A stretch of DNA of 55,244 nucleotides, from contig JBCCDU010000018.1 of NCBI GenBank assembly GCA_039030715.1, positions 1 to 55,244 on the forward strand, written 5' to 3'. The stretch comes from Thermohalobaculum sp039030715. GTDB lineage: Bacteria > Pseudomonadota > Alphaproteobacteria > Rhodobacterales > Rhodobacteraceae. Numbering within the stretch: the first letter of the stretch is position 1; every line of letters begins with the position of its first letter. Position numbers and translations under genes: made by a program. The notes beneath the pieces were generated by a model. That model searched no databases and was not told the origin of the DNA. It saw nothing but the letters and a program-made list of their open reading frames with translations. This document shows positions 7,044-15,741 of the stretch, piece by piece.

Positions 7044-8227
7044 CAGGTCATCCGTTCGACGGCCAGAGCGATGCCCTGCCCGCCGCCGATGCACATCGTC
7101 ACCAGCCCCTTCGAGCCGCCGATACGGTCAAGCTCGGCGAGGCATTTCAGCGTGATGATCGCCCCGGTCGCCCCCACCGGATGACCGAGCGCGATGGCCC
7201 CGCCATTGGGGTTAACCTTCTCCGCGTCGAAGCCGAGTTCCTTGGAGACGGCGCAAGCTTGCGCCGCAAATGCCTCGTTCGATTCGATCACGTCGAAATC
7301 CGAGACGCTGAGGCCGGTGCGCTCCAGCAGTTTGGTCACGGCCGGGATCGGGCCGATCCCCATGACCTCGGGCCTCACCCCGGCATGGGCATAGCCCAGA
7401 ACACGTGCCCGCGGCTTCAGACCCGCTTTCTCGGCGGCATCCGCGCTGGCCAGCACCATCGCCGCGGCGCCGTCATTGATGCCCGATGCATTCCCGGCGG
7501 TCACCGTACCGTCCTTCTGGAAGACGGCGCGCAGACCGGCCAGCGTCTCTGCTGTCGTCTCGGGCTTGGGGTGTTCGTCCGTGTCCACGGCCACATCGCC
7601 CTTACGGGTCTTGATGACGAAGGGCGCGATCTGGCTGGCGAAGCGCCCCTCCTCCATCGCCCGGCCCGCGCGTTTCTGGCTCTCGAGCGCGAAGGCATCC
7701 TGATCCTCGCGGCTGATCTGGTGTTCCGCCGCCACGTTCTCGGCGGTCACTCCCATATGGCCGGTGCCGAAGGGGCAGGAGAGCGCGCCGATCATGAAAT
7801 CGAGCATTTTCACGTCGCCCATCTTCTGGCCGAAGCGGGCATTCTGCATGCCATGGGGCGCGCGAGACATGTGCTCGGCCCCACCCGCCAGCGCATAATC
7901 CGCATCCCCCAGCATGACCGCCTGAGCCGCGGAGACAATCGCCTGAGCGCCGGAGCCGCAGAGCCGGTTCACATTCATCGCGGGCGCCGTATCCGGCACG
8001 CCGGCGTCGATCGCGGCAACCCGGCTGAGATAGGCGTCGCGCGGCTCGGTATTGATCACATGACCGAAGACCACATGACCGATCTGTGCGCCTTCGACGC
8101 CCGAACGTCCGAGGGCCGCTTTCGCCACATGCGCCGCGGTGGCGCTGGGCGGCGTGTTGGCAAGTGCGCCTCCGAACGTTCCGATTGCTGTGCGGGCTCC
8201 ATCGAGAATGACGACATCGCGGATCAT
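7043..8227 (-). CDS. Acetyl-CoA C-acyltransferase (thiolase II family)
   Basis: 394 residues, the usual thiolase length. The enzyme condenses or cleaves acetyl-CoA and acyl-CoA units. The acyl-accepting cysteine is in NRLCGSGAQAI at about residue 85. The catalytic His is in GGAIALGHPVGATGA, and the second Cys is in the C-terminal CIGGGQG motif. MIRDVVILDGARTAIG is the typical N-terminus, so ATG 8227 was chosen; AGGAG lies about 7 bases upstream. It forms a two-gene unit with the downstream ABM protein. Whether it acts as a biosynthetic acetoacetyl-CoA thiolase, a PHB enzyme or in beta-oxidation cannot be decided here. Confidence 0.93.
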   Translation of the reverse strand: MIRDVVILDGARTAIGTFGGALANTPPSATAAHVAKAALGRSGVEGAQIGHVVFGHVINTEPRDAYLSRVAAIDAGVPDTAPAMNVNRLCGSGAQAIVSAAQAVMLGDADYALAGGAEHMSRAPHGMQNARFGQKMGDVKMLDFMIGALSCPFGTGHMGVTAENVAAEHQISREDQDAFALESQKRAGRAMEEGRFASQIAPFVIKTRKGDVAVDTDEHPKPETTAETLAGLRAVFQKDGTVTAGNASGINDGAAAMVLASADAAEKAGLKPRARVLGYAHAGVRPEVMGIGPIPAVTKLLERTGLSVSDFDVIESNEAFAAQACAVSKELGFDAEKVNPNGGAIALGHPVGATGAIITLKCLAELDRIGGSKGLVTMCIGGGQGIALAVERMT

Positions 8228-8284
8228 GGGGGCGCTCCTGTCATGAGGATTTCGTGAAAACTGCGGCGAGCCTCGCAAATGAAA

Positions 8285-8312
8285 CGGCCCCGCGCAACCA
8301 TGCGCGGGGCCG
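8285..8312 (-). terminator. Rho-independent terminator of the PstS-OmpA gene
   Basis: A perfect 12-bp stem (8285-8296 with 8301-8312) and a four-base ACCA loop, placed 25 bases past the stop of the minus-strand gene at 8338-9909. On the minus strand it is followed by TTTCATTTGC, a weak T-rich tract. It also separates that gene from the thiolase transcription unit. Confidence 0.75.
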
Positions 8313-8337
8313 AAGCTGTTCCCGAATGCCGAACGTA

Positions 8338-9909
8338 TCAGGAAAGATCGCGCACCCAGACCTCGACGCGGCGGTTGATCTGGCGCCCTTCGAAGGTGTT
8401 ATTGCAGCCGACCGGCGTCAGTTCGCCATAGCCGAGGGTGCGCACCGCGAGGCGGCCGAAAGCCTGAGGCCCGACGATACCGGCCAGGCGCTGGCGCACC
8501 TGTTCGGCCCGTCTCAGGGCCAGGCTGCGGTTCAGTTCGAACTGGCCGATCGAGTCGGTGAAGCCGATCAGCAGCACTTCCTTGCCGTCGAAATCCCCAT
8601 CCGCCAGCGCGCGGGCCAGGGTGGTGACGTCGCGGGACGAACGCGCGTCCAGCTCGGTCGAGCCCTGATTGAAGCGGAAGGTCGTCGTCAGACGGTCGGC
8701 TTCGCGAAGCTCGCCCAGCATCTCGCGCATCGCATCCAGCGAGAACTCGTCCTCGCCGATGATCGCATGGGCCAGACGGATGCCCTGGCTGGCGAGCGAG
8801 GCACGCTCTTCACGCAGGCTGACGAAATCCGCGTCCTCGACGATCCCCTGCGCTTCATCCGACAAGGCATAGGACAGAAGCTGCTGCGCGTGGGCCGGGG
8901 CCCCTTCCGGCGCGGCATAGAGGTAGAGGCGCCGCGAGAGCGGATATTCCTCGGTCTTGATCGCGAAGGTCGTCGGCTCGGACACGATCCCGCATTCCTG
9001 GCGGATCTTCATCACCTTGGCCGCGCGGGCGTTGGCAGCGCTGGAAAAGCCGATGGCGCCCGGCGTGCGGGCCACCGCGTCCGACAGATCGGCACTGCTC
9101 AGGAAGCCCTTGGCCGCCGGCGTCAGGCTCTCGCCCAATGGCTCGAGCAGAAGCGAGTTGAACGTGTCGAACGTGCCTGTGCTGGCGTCGGCGCTGTGCA
9201 CCACGATGTCCAGATCCGGGCCGCCGACCTCAGACCAGTTGCCGATCACGCCGGAATAGATGTCGGTCAGATCCTCCAGCCCGATCGTGTCCATCGGGTT
9301 ATCCGGGTGGGTCAAGATCAGCAGGCCGTCCAGCGCGACGACATTCTCGTATTCGGTATTGCGCAGATCGGCGCCGCCATTCGAGGCCAACTGTGCGGCC
9401 TCGGCATCCTTCATGCGCCGCGACGACATGCCAAGCGCCGCCGAACCGCTGCCGAGCCCGGCATAGGCCATTTGCGACCCGCCGGCTTTCAGGTCGATCG
9501 CGGCCATTTCCTTGCCGTTCTCGTGGACGATGCGGATCACGCTTTCGGTCTCGACCGAAGCGCGTTCGCGCACCACATCGGCGTCGAGGCGGTCGGCATA
9601 GCCCTGGATCAGCGCGGGCATCAGGGCGCTACCCATGGCGTTCGAGCCATAGACGCCGAACTTCGCGTTGAACAGCAGATCCTCGGGGCAGGCTTCGCCT
9701 TCGCACTCCACTTGAAGAGCATCCACCTGGATCACGCCGAGGCCGGTGTTGATCGTGAAACTTTTGCCGTCGAAATCGACGATTTCACCGCGTAGCTGCG
9801 TGAAACCATCAAATGACCGCAAGGTCACCACGTTACCGGTCTGCGCCTGTGCATACGCGGCGCCGAACAAAAGGAAAGCAACGAAGGTCCACCCAGTTTT
9901 CAATCCCAT
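8338..9909 (-). CDS. PstS-like substrate-binding domain fused to OmpA C-terminal domain
   Basis: 523-residue exported protein. Residues 1-22 are a signal peptide ending AYAQAQ. Residues ~25-110 form a small N-terminal domain with two cysteines (CEGEAC). Residues ~85-370 resemble phosphate-type periplasmic binding proteins: GSNAMGSALMPALIQGYAD at the start, then TDIYSGVIGNWSEVGGP and AIGFSSAANARAAK. Residues ~390-523 form an OmpA/MotB peptidoglycan-binding domain with FTDSIGQFELNRSLALRRAE and NRRVEVWV. The combination suggests a ligand-binding protein held at the peptidoglycan. GGAG precedes ATG 9909. It lies 56 bases downstream of the large anchored protein on the same strand and may share its transcript. 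Confidence 0.85.
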   Translation of the reverse strand: MGLKTGWTFVAFLLFGAAYAQAQTGNVVTLRSFDGFTQLRGEIVDFDGKSFTINTGLGVIQVDALQVECEGEACPEDLLFNAKFGVYGSNAMGSALMPALIQGYADRLDADVVRERASVETESVIRIVHENGKEMAAIDLKAGGSQMAYAGLGSGSAALGMSSRRMKDAEAAQLASNGGADLRNTEYENVVALDGLLILTHPDNPMDTIGLEDLTDIYSGVIGNWSEVGGPDLDIVVHSADASTGTFDTFNSLLLEPLGESLTPAAKGFLSSADLSDAVARTPGAIGFSSAANARAAKVMKIRQECGIVSEPTTFAIKTEEYPLSRRLYLYAAPEGAPAHAQQLLSYALSDEAQGIVEDADFVSLREERASLASQGIRLAHAIIGEDEFSLDAMREMLGELREADRLTTTFRFNQGSTELDARSSRDVTTLARALADGDFDGKEVLLIGFTDSIGQFELNRSLALRRAEQVRQRLAGIVGPQAFGRLAVRTLGYGELTPVGCNNTFEGRQINRRVEVWVRDLS

Positions 9910-9965
9910 AGCTCCGGCCTTCTCCTAGACTATCTAATTGTGCTGCGTGATCGCCCGGCGGTGCG

Positions 9966-12098
9966 TCATGGTGCGACGACCAGCGATCCGATTGTGTTGA
10001 TCGAGAGCAGCGTCCGCTCCGCCGGGATATCGGCGCAACCCAATGCTGCGAGACGTTGAACAGTCAGGCGCCCCACCCGCCCCTGCTCGGTTTTCAGGAT
10101 CGAGATTTCGGGCTTGGCCAGATTGCCGTCGCCACAGGTATTCTCGGCCCGATCGCGGTCCCGGCTGGCATAGTCGACCAGCAACTCGACCACGCCGGAC
10201 TTGCCCCGGCGCTTGAGGAAATGCGTGTAGATCTGAACGAATTCGCCGCGCCCCTCCAACGGCGTGTAGCTGGACATGTAACCGCCGCCACGGCGCCGGA
10301 TATCGCTGAAGCTGCGCGGGTTTTGTGCGTTCACGTCGCCGTCCTGGAAGGCCTGGGCGCCAAATTCCAGCGCGTGAAGATTAAGCTCGATCGGCAGATC
10401 CCAGCTCATCGCGACGCGCGAGACCTTGTCGCTGCCGGAGAACGGCAGATCAAAGGGCATAACCTCGCCATCGGCGAAATGCAGTTCCGCCTCGCTCAGT
10501 TGCTCGAACCCCAGGGCGACAATCTCGCCATTGCCCTTGGCGTCCGTGGGGATTGCGAAGCTGAGGCCGCTATATTGAAGCTCGACGACGCTGCTCGGGT
10601 GGCAGGGGGCAGAAAAGGCGACACCTGTCTGGGCGGCAGGCCGCACGTCCAGCGTCATCGCCGGGGGCAGCACGCACGCAGTGTCGGTGGGCGTCAGGGC
10701 GGCGACTTCGGTCTCTTCCTTCTCGGGCGCGGCAGCAGGGGTCTCCTCCACCGGCTCCTCGGGGTGCGGCGGCTGGGCGGCGGGTGCCGCGAGCAATTCG
10801 GGCGAATTGAGCGCGGCATCCGGGCTTCCGGTCACGATTGCGGTCAGGCGCGCGATCCGGGGCGCCGTTGAAGCGCTCGGCGCGGGCGCGTCCAGATCGC
10901 GCAATTCGGAAGATCCGCTGGGCGCACCCAAAACGCTCAACTCCAGCTTGTTGGCATCGTCGAAGGTCACCTGCGCCGCGCTCAGCGCCGCGATCTCGGC
11001 GCGTTGGAGGGCGGCATCCGGCGTGGCACGCTGCTGGGCGATGCTCTGTCCCAGGACCAGATCATCCGCCTGATCGGGGTCGAAGCTGGGCGCGTCGGGG
11101 GCCTCGAAGCTCGGCTCGGCGATTTCGACCCGCGCGATGGCCAGGCTCGCCTCCGCACCGCTGCCGATGGCCAGCAGCTCGTCAGTCTGCGGCGCCGCGG
11201 AGGGAGCCGCGGTCGCGTTCACCAATCCGGTGTTCAGGTCGGTGGTTTCAGGCGCCACGGGCTGGTCCACCCGCGGTTCGATCACGGCCACGCGCTGGCG
11301 CGGAACCGGTGGATTGGTCAGCTCCGACAACGTGCCAGGGGCGTCCGGCGACGCGATCTCCTCGCTGAGGTTGGAAACTGCCTGATCGCCGGTCACGTCG
11401 CTGTCGCCGGTGCCTTCGCCGGTGCTCGACGTGCCGCTGGGCAGCGCCGCCAATTCTGTTTCTGCCTGGGGTTGCGCAGTGGGCTGCGCCGGGGCGTCCG
11501 CGCTGGCCGATGCGGGTGCTGGATCTTCCTGTTGAGCCTCGGGCTCTACCGGTTGTTCTGCCTGTTCTGCTGCGGCTTCAGCCTCCGCACGCAGACGGTT
11601 GGCGAGCGCTTCGTCATACCCGTCGGAATTCGGGTCGAGCCGGGCGAGCGCGTCGGCTTCCAGGTCGGCGGTGGTCGGAGCCTGGCGCGGTGTCACGGGC
11701 GCGCCCAGGATGCGCACCTGCACGGTGCCGACAGCCTGATTGGGGTCGCCCTCGATCGCATAGCTGATGGTCTGGAATTGCGTGCAGTCCGAGCTTGCGA
11801 GATACTGCAGCGCCCCGCTCTGCACGAAGACATCGCCGCAATCAGGCTCCGCCACGATGACCAGTTTGCTTCTGTCGAGCTCGCCAAGACCGGTGTCGTT
11901 GGCCAGGACGTCGATGCGCTTCAGGTTGCGGGCGCGGGTCTGGATGGCATCGGCGTTCAGGACGATCGGCGTCGCATCGCCCGCCCCTTCGCCAGTCAAA
12001 AACTCCATTACGGCGTCGGATCGTTGGATAAACATGCCAACCGCCAGCATCACAACGATGCCGGTGAGCATTGGCAACATTTGATCATCTTTGAACAC
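9966..12098 (-). CDS. Membrane-anchored Pro/Ala/Glu-rich protein with an Ig-like domain
   Basis: 710 residues with a single N-terminal membrane helix (MLPMLTGIVVMLAVGMFI) and the rest predicted periplasmic. Residues ~48-130 (NLKRIDVLANDTGLGELD ... TISYAIEGDPNQAVGTVQVRI) match the pattern of bacterial Ig/cadherin-like repeats with VLANDTG. Residues ~135-460 are a low-complexity Ala/Pro/Glu/Gln linker. A C-terminal domain of ~240 residues contains several cysteines. I do not recognise that domain. The start is GTG 12098 with GAGG about 6 bases upstream. It is followed by the PstS-OmpA fusion gene, so the two may form an envelope-spanning pair. Function unknown. Confidence 0.75.
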   Translation of the reverse strand: MFKDDQMLPMLTGIVVMLAVGMFIQRSDAVMEFLTGEGAGDATPIVLNADAIQTRARNLKRIDVLANDTGLGELDRSKLVIVAEPDCGDVFVQSGALQYLASSDCTQFQTISYAIEGDPNQAVGTVQVRILGAPVTPRQAPTTADLEADALARLDPNSDGYDEALANRLRAEAEAAAEQAEQPVEPEAQQEDPAPASASADAPAQPTAQPQAETELAALPSGTSSTGEGTGDSDVTGDQAVSNLSEEIASPDAPGTLSELTNPPVPRQRVAVIEPRVDQPVAPETTDLNTGLVNATAAPSAAPQTDELLAIGSGAEASLAIARVEIAEPSFEAPDAPSFDPDQADDLVLGQSIAQQRATPDAALQRAEIAALSAAQVTFDDANKLELSVLGAPSGSSELRDLDAPAPSASTAPRIARLTAIVTGSPDAALNSPELLAAPAAQPPHPEEPVEETPAAAPEKEETEVAALTPTDTACVLPPAMTLDVRPAAQTGVAFSAPCHPSSVVELQYSGLSFAIPTDAKGNGEIVALGFEQLSEAELHFADGEVMPFDLPFSGSDKVSRVAMSWDLPIELNLHALEFGAQAFQDGDVNAQNPRSFSDIRRRGGGYMSSYTPLEGRGEFVQIYTHFLKRRGKSGVVELLVDYASRDRDRAENTCGDGNLAKPEISILKTEQGRVGRLTVQRLAALGCADIPAERTLLSINTIGSLVVAP

Positions 12099-12276
12099 GA
12101 CTACCTCACCCCGATTCGTGCAGTCTTAGTTATATACACTTTTATCAACGCGAACAGTCTGTTGTGACATTTTATTTAAGTTACCAGACACAGCGTACGA
12201 AATCGATAGACCTGGCCCACTCTATCTCGCTAGACCTGACATTTAGTCACGAAGTTTGTCCAAATGGAGGCGACCT
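12099..12276. promoter_or_regulatory. Divergent AT-rich promoter region
   Basis: 178 bases between the minus-strand anchored protein and the plus-strand CoxL-like gene, clearly more AT-rich than the flanking genes. An 8-base direct repeat TAGACCTG at 12207-12214 and 12231-12238, 24 bases apart, could be an operator. TATATAC at about 12133 could serve as a -10 element for the minus-strand gene. GGAGG at 12266-12270 is the ribosome-binding site of the plus-strand gene. No factor can be named. Confidence 0.45.
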
Positions 12277-14526
12277 ATGAAATTTGGGTTAGGGCAATCC
12301 GTTCCCCGCCGCGAGGACCCACGCCTGCTGCGTGGCGAGGGGCGCTATGTCGATGATGTGGTGCTTGCGGGGCAGGCCCATGCCTGGGTTCTGCGCAGCC
12401 CGTTCGCGCATGGCGTGTTGCAGGCGCCGAACCTGGACGCCGCGCGCGCGATGCCGGGTGTTCTGGCCGTCTATGGCCACTGCGACGTGGCCGACAGGCT
12501 GCGCCCTATGGGTACGGATTTCCCGATGGAGCCCGCGCCCGCCCCGGTGACCATGCCCCATCTGGCGGCGGATCGCGTGCGCTATGTCGGCCAGCCGATT
12601 GCCTTCATCGTCGCCGAGAGCCGTGCCGCAGCCCAGGACGCTGCCGAAGCCATCGACCTGGAGATCGAGGAACTTGACGCCGTGACCGACCCGGCGGCCG
12701 CCCTGGCCCCGGATGCGCCCCTGTTGCACGAAGCGGCGCCGGGCAATCAGGCCTATGAATGGGAATGCGGCGACGCCGATGCGGTGGAGGCGCTGTTCGC
12801 CCGGGCCGTGCATACGGTCTCGACCCCGGTGCTCAACCAGCGCCTCGCCGTCGTGCCGATGGAGCCGCGCGGGATCAATATCCGCTTCGAGGAGGGTCGC
12901 TGGGAGGGCTGGGTCGGCACCCAGGGCGCCCATGGCATGCGCGCCAAGATCAGCCGCGCCCTAGGGGTAGAAACCGATCAGGTCCGCATCCATGTCGCCG
13001 ATGTCGGCGGCGGGTTCGGCATGAAGCTGATGGACCACCCAGAATACGCGCTGGCGGCATTGGCCGCCAGGGATCTGGGCCGCCCGGTGAAATGGGTGGG
13101 CGAGCGAACCGAGAGCTTCCTGTCCGACGCCCAGGGCCGCGATATGCGGGGCACGGTCGAGGGCGCCTTCGATGCCGACGGGATCTGCCTGGCGATGCGG
13201 ATGCGCACGATCTCGGGCCTCGGCGCGTATTACTCCACCGTCGGCATCGCGGTTCACACCGCGTTTTCGGCGACGCTTCTTGGGGGCATGTACAAGATCA
13301 AGGCGCACCACGCCCATGTGCGGGGGGCGTTTGTGAACTCTCCCCCCACCGACGCCTATCGCGGGGCCGGGCGGCCGGAGACGATCTATGCCACCGAACG
13401 GGTGATGGATGCGGCGGCCGAGAAGATCGGCCTCGACCGGGCCGAGATCCGCAAACGCAACCTGGTGACGCCGCAGATGCTGCCCCATCCGACACCCGGG
13501 GGCTTCGAGTTCGACAGTCTGGACACCCTGAATGTTGTCGACCATTCGGTCGAACGCGCGGCCTATGCCCGGTTCGACGCCGGCAATGACGACAAACTGC
13601 GCGGCATCGGTATCGCCTATTACATGGAACGCACGGGTGGCGGACCGAATGAGAACACCCGCATCAAGCTGACGCCCCAGGGCGGGGCGCAGATCTTCAT
13701 CGGAACGCAGAGCACCGGCCAGGGCCACGAGACGGTCTGGCCGCAGATTCTGCACGCTCAGCTCGGCCTCGACTACGACAAGATCGAGGTGATGGAGGGC
13801 GACAGCGACGCCCTGCCCGCAGGCGGCGGCACCGGGGGCTCGCGCTCGGCCAAAATGGCGAGCCGGGTGATCCTGCTGGCGGCGGAGGATATCATCTCCC
13901 AGGGGCGCAAGCTGGCCTCCGAGAAGCTGGAAGCCGCGGAGGAGGATATCGAGTTCGACAGCGACAGCGCGCGCTTCACCATCGCGGGCACGGATCGCAG
14001 CGTGACCCTGGCCGCCCTGGCCGAAACCGCCGATATCACCGGGCTGGGCGCTGTCGAGGGGCGCGAGAGTACCTTCCCGAACGGCTGCCATATCGCGGAG
14101 GTCGAGATCGATCCGGAAACCGGCGATGTCGCCCTTACCCGCTATACGGTCACTGACGATTTCGGCAATCTGATCAATCCCGAACTGGTGCGCGGCCAGG
14201 TTCATGGCGGCGTCGTGCAGGGGATCGGCCAGGCCTTGCACGAGGAGATGCGTTGGGACGAGAACGGCCAACCGCAGACCGCCAGCTTCATGGATTACCG
14301 GATGCCGCGGGCGGGCGATCTGCCGCCTATCGATGTCGATTTCATCGAGGCTCCGGCATTGACCAACCCGCTGGGCGTAAAAGGCTGCGGCGAGGCGGGG
14401 TGCTGCGGCGGCATCCCCTCCACCGTGCTGGCGGTGCGCGATGCGCTGGCCCGCGCAGGCGTGACGGATCTGGAGGCGCCCTACACCCCCTTCCGCGTCT
14501 GGCAGGCCCTGCAGGAGGTGCGCTGA
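12277..14526 (+). CDS. Stand-alone xanthine dehydrogenase/CoxL-family molybdopterin-binding subunit
   Basis: 749 residues, the large molybdenum-cofactor subunit of the xanthine oxidase family. The N-terminus KFGLGQSVPRREDPRLLRGEG is the CoxL-type opening. The loop DAYRGAGRPE at about residue 365 is the form II signature, rather than the Cys-containing loop of true CO dehydrogenase. The catalytic glutamate lies in the C-terminal GCGEAG. ATG 12277 follows GGAGG by 6 bases; an in-frame codon at 12256 lacks such support. No medium (FAD) or small (2Fe-2S) subunit gene is adjacent, so it must share subunits from elsewhere, possibly those at 29981-33695, or act differently. The substrate is probably an aldehyde or N-heterocycle. 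Confidence 0.93.
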   Translation: MKFGLGQSVPRREDPRLLRGEGRYVDDVVLAGQAHAWVLRSPFAHGVLQAPNLDAARAMPGVLAVYGHCDVADRLRPMGTDFPMEPAPAPVTMPHLAADRVRYVGQPIAFIVAESRAAAQDAAEAIDLEIEELDAVTDPAAALAPDAPLLHEAAPGNQAYEWECGDADAVEALFARAVHTVSTPVLNQRLAVVPMEPRGINIRFEEGRWEGWVGTQGAHGMRAKISRALGVETDQVRIHVADVGGGFGMKLMDHPEYALAALAARDLGRPVKWVGERTESFLSDAQGRDMRGTVEGAFDADGICLAMRMRTISGLGAYYSTVGIAVHTAFSATLLGGMYKIKAHHAHVRGAFVNSPPTDAYRGAGRPETIYATERVMDAAAEKIGLDRAEIRKRNLVTPQMLPHPTPGGFEFDSLDTLNVVDHSVERAAYARFDAGNDDKLRGIGIAYYMERTGGGPNENTRIKLTPQGGAQIFIGTQSTGQGHETVWPQILHAQLGLDYDKIEVMEGDSDALPAGGGTGGSRSAKMASRVILLAAEDIISQGRKLASEKLEAAEEDIEFDSDSARFTIAGTDRSVTLAALAETADITGLGAVEGRESTFPNGCHIAEVEIDPETGDVALTRYTVTDDFGNLINPELVRGQVHGGVVQGIGQALHEEMRWDENGQPQTASFMDYRMPRAGDLPPIDVDFIEAPALTNPLGVKGCGEAGCCGGIPSTVLAVRDALARAGVTDLEAPYTPFRVWQALQEVR

Positions 14527-14587
14527 GCGAATCCGATCAAAGTTGATGACCACTTCTTGAGGGTTCAGTTGTAGACTGAGCCCGGGG

Positions 14588-14616
14588 GGACGATCTTTCT
14601 GATGGGCGCATCGTCC
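14588..14616 (+). terminator. Possible hairpin after the CoxL-like gene
   Basis: A 7-bp stem, GGACGAT at 14588-14594 with ATCGTCC at 14610-14616, and a 15-base loop, lying 62 bases past the stop codon. No T-tract follows, so it could equally be leader structure for the DUF2235 gene that starts at 14650. Confidence 0.35.
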
Positions 14617-14649
14617 AAGCAGTAAAGGCGTCAACGCGGAAAAGGGCGG

Positions 14650-15741
14650 ATGTCTCGCAACCTGGTCTATATCTCGGACGGCACGCTCACCTCGATCCGC
14701 GAGGGCGAGGAGAGCCATGCCGGGCGCCTCTATCGCCTGTTGGAGGAGCGTGGCCAGCGCCCCTCGCAGTTCTTCGATTATGACCGGGGCGTGCAGGGCA
14801 ATGGCTGGCGCAAATGGATGAACGCGGTGTCGGGCGCGGGGATCAACCGCTCGATCCTGCGCGGCTATGCGTTTCTGTCGACTCGCTGGCGGCCGGGCGA
14901 CCGAATCTTCCTGTTCGGCTATTCCCGGGGCGCCTATGCCGTGCGCTCGCTCGCCGGCATGATCGGCAAGATGGGTCTGGTACGCGACGGACACAGGGGA
15001 GAGCGCAGACTGCGCGCCGCCTTCGGCATCTATCGCGACGGGGACAATCCGGAGATCGAAGCCTTCGCCAACAAGCACTGCCATCGCGATGTGCCGATCG
15101 AGGTGATCGGCATCTGGGACACGGTGCGCGCGCTGGGGCTGCCCTATCCCCTCCTGTCCTATCTCGCGCCTGCGGCGACCGAGTTTCACGACCACACCCT
15201 GGGGCGCCATATCAACCACGGCTATCACGCCCTGGCGCTGGACGAGGATCGCACGGCTTTCAAGCCGATCCTGTGGGAGAAGACCCCGGATTGGGAAGGG
15301 CGTTTGGAGCAGGTCTGGTTCCCGGGCGCCCATGCGGATATCGGGGGAGATATCCGCGGCCCGGATCCGGCGCGCCCGCTGTCGCATATTCCCTTCAACT
15401 GGATCCTGCGCAACGGCGCGCAACACGGCCTGCTGCTGCCGGACCGGTGGCAGGATCGCTTCCCCGAGGATGCGGCCGCCGCGATGATCGGCTGCCGCAC
15501 AGGCATCGCGCGGGCCTTCCTGTTGCGTCAGCGGCGGGTGACAAGCCTGGGCGACGGCACTGCACTCCATCTCTCGATTGCACAGCGGATGCGGGCGATT
15601 GCCTCCTACCGCCCCTTCGGCGATACCTCGCAGACACCGATCGATATCGCCGCCGAGGGGACCGCCCATGAAAATCACCCGGATCGAGACCCTGCGCCCG
15701 CCCCATCCGGCGACCGTGATATGGGTGCTGCTCTCAACTGA
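14650..15741 (+). CDS. DUF2235 (Tle1-like) alpha/beta hydrolase
   Basis: 363 residues. The opening NLVYISDGTLTSIREGEESHA and the nucleophile elbow FGYSRGAYAVRSLAG (GxSxG, about residue 100) are typical of DUF2235 proteins, which include the Tle1 phospholipase effectors of type VI secretion. Further conserved pieces are IEVIGIWDTVRALGLP, EQVWFPGAHADIGG and the His-containing segments between them. There is no signal peptide and no T6SS gene nearby, so an effector role is not indicated. The last 74 bases overlap the start of the next gene, so the true C-terminus deserves a check. ATG 14650 is preceded by a weak AAAGGGCGG. Confidence 0.85.
   Translation: MSRNLVYISDGTLTSIREGEESHAGRLYRLLEERGQRPSQFFDYDRGVQGNGWRKWMNAVSGAGINRSILRGYAFLSTRWRPGDRIFLFGYSRGAYAVRSLAGMIGKMGLVRDGHRGERRLRAAFGIYRDGDNPEIEAFANKHCHRDVPIEVIGIWDTVRALGLPYPLLSYLAPAATEFHDHTLGRHINHGYHALALDEDRTAFKPILWEKTPDWEGRLEQVWFPGAHADIGGDIRGPDPARPLSHIPFNWILRNGAQHGLLLPDRWQDRFPEDAAAAMIGCRTGIARAFLLRQRRVTSLGDGTALHLSIAQRMRAIASYRPFGDTSQTPIDIAAEGTAHENHPDRDPAPAPSGDRDMGAALN

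Noticed and set aside
12961..15678. 905-codon minus-strand open frame
   Set aside because: It runs antisense through the CoxL-like and DUF2235 genes with no recognisable motif; long antisense frames are expected in high-GC DNA.
14650..15741. Type VI secretion effector
   Set aside because: DUF2235 includes Tle1 effectors, but no VgrG, PAAR, immunity gene or signal is present nearby.
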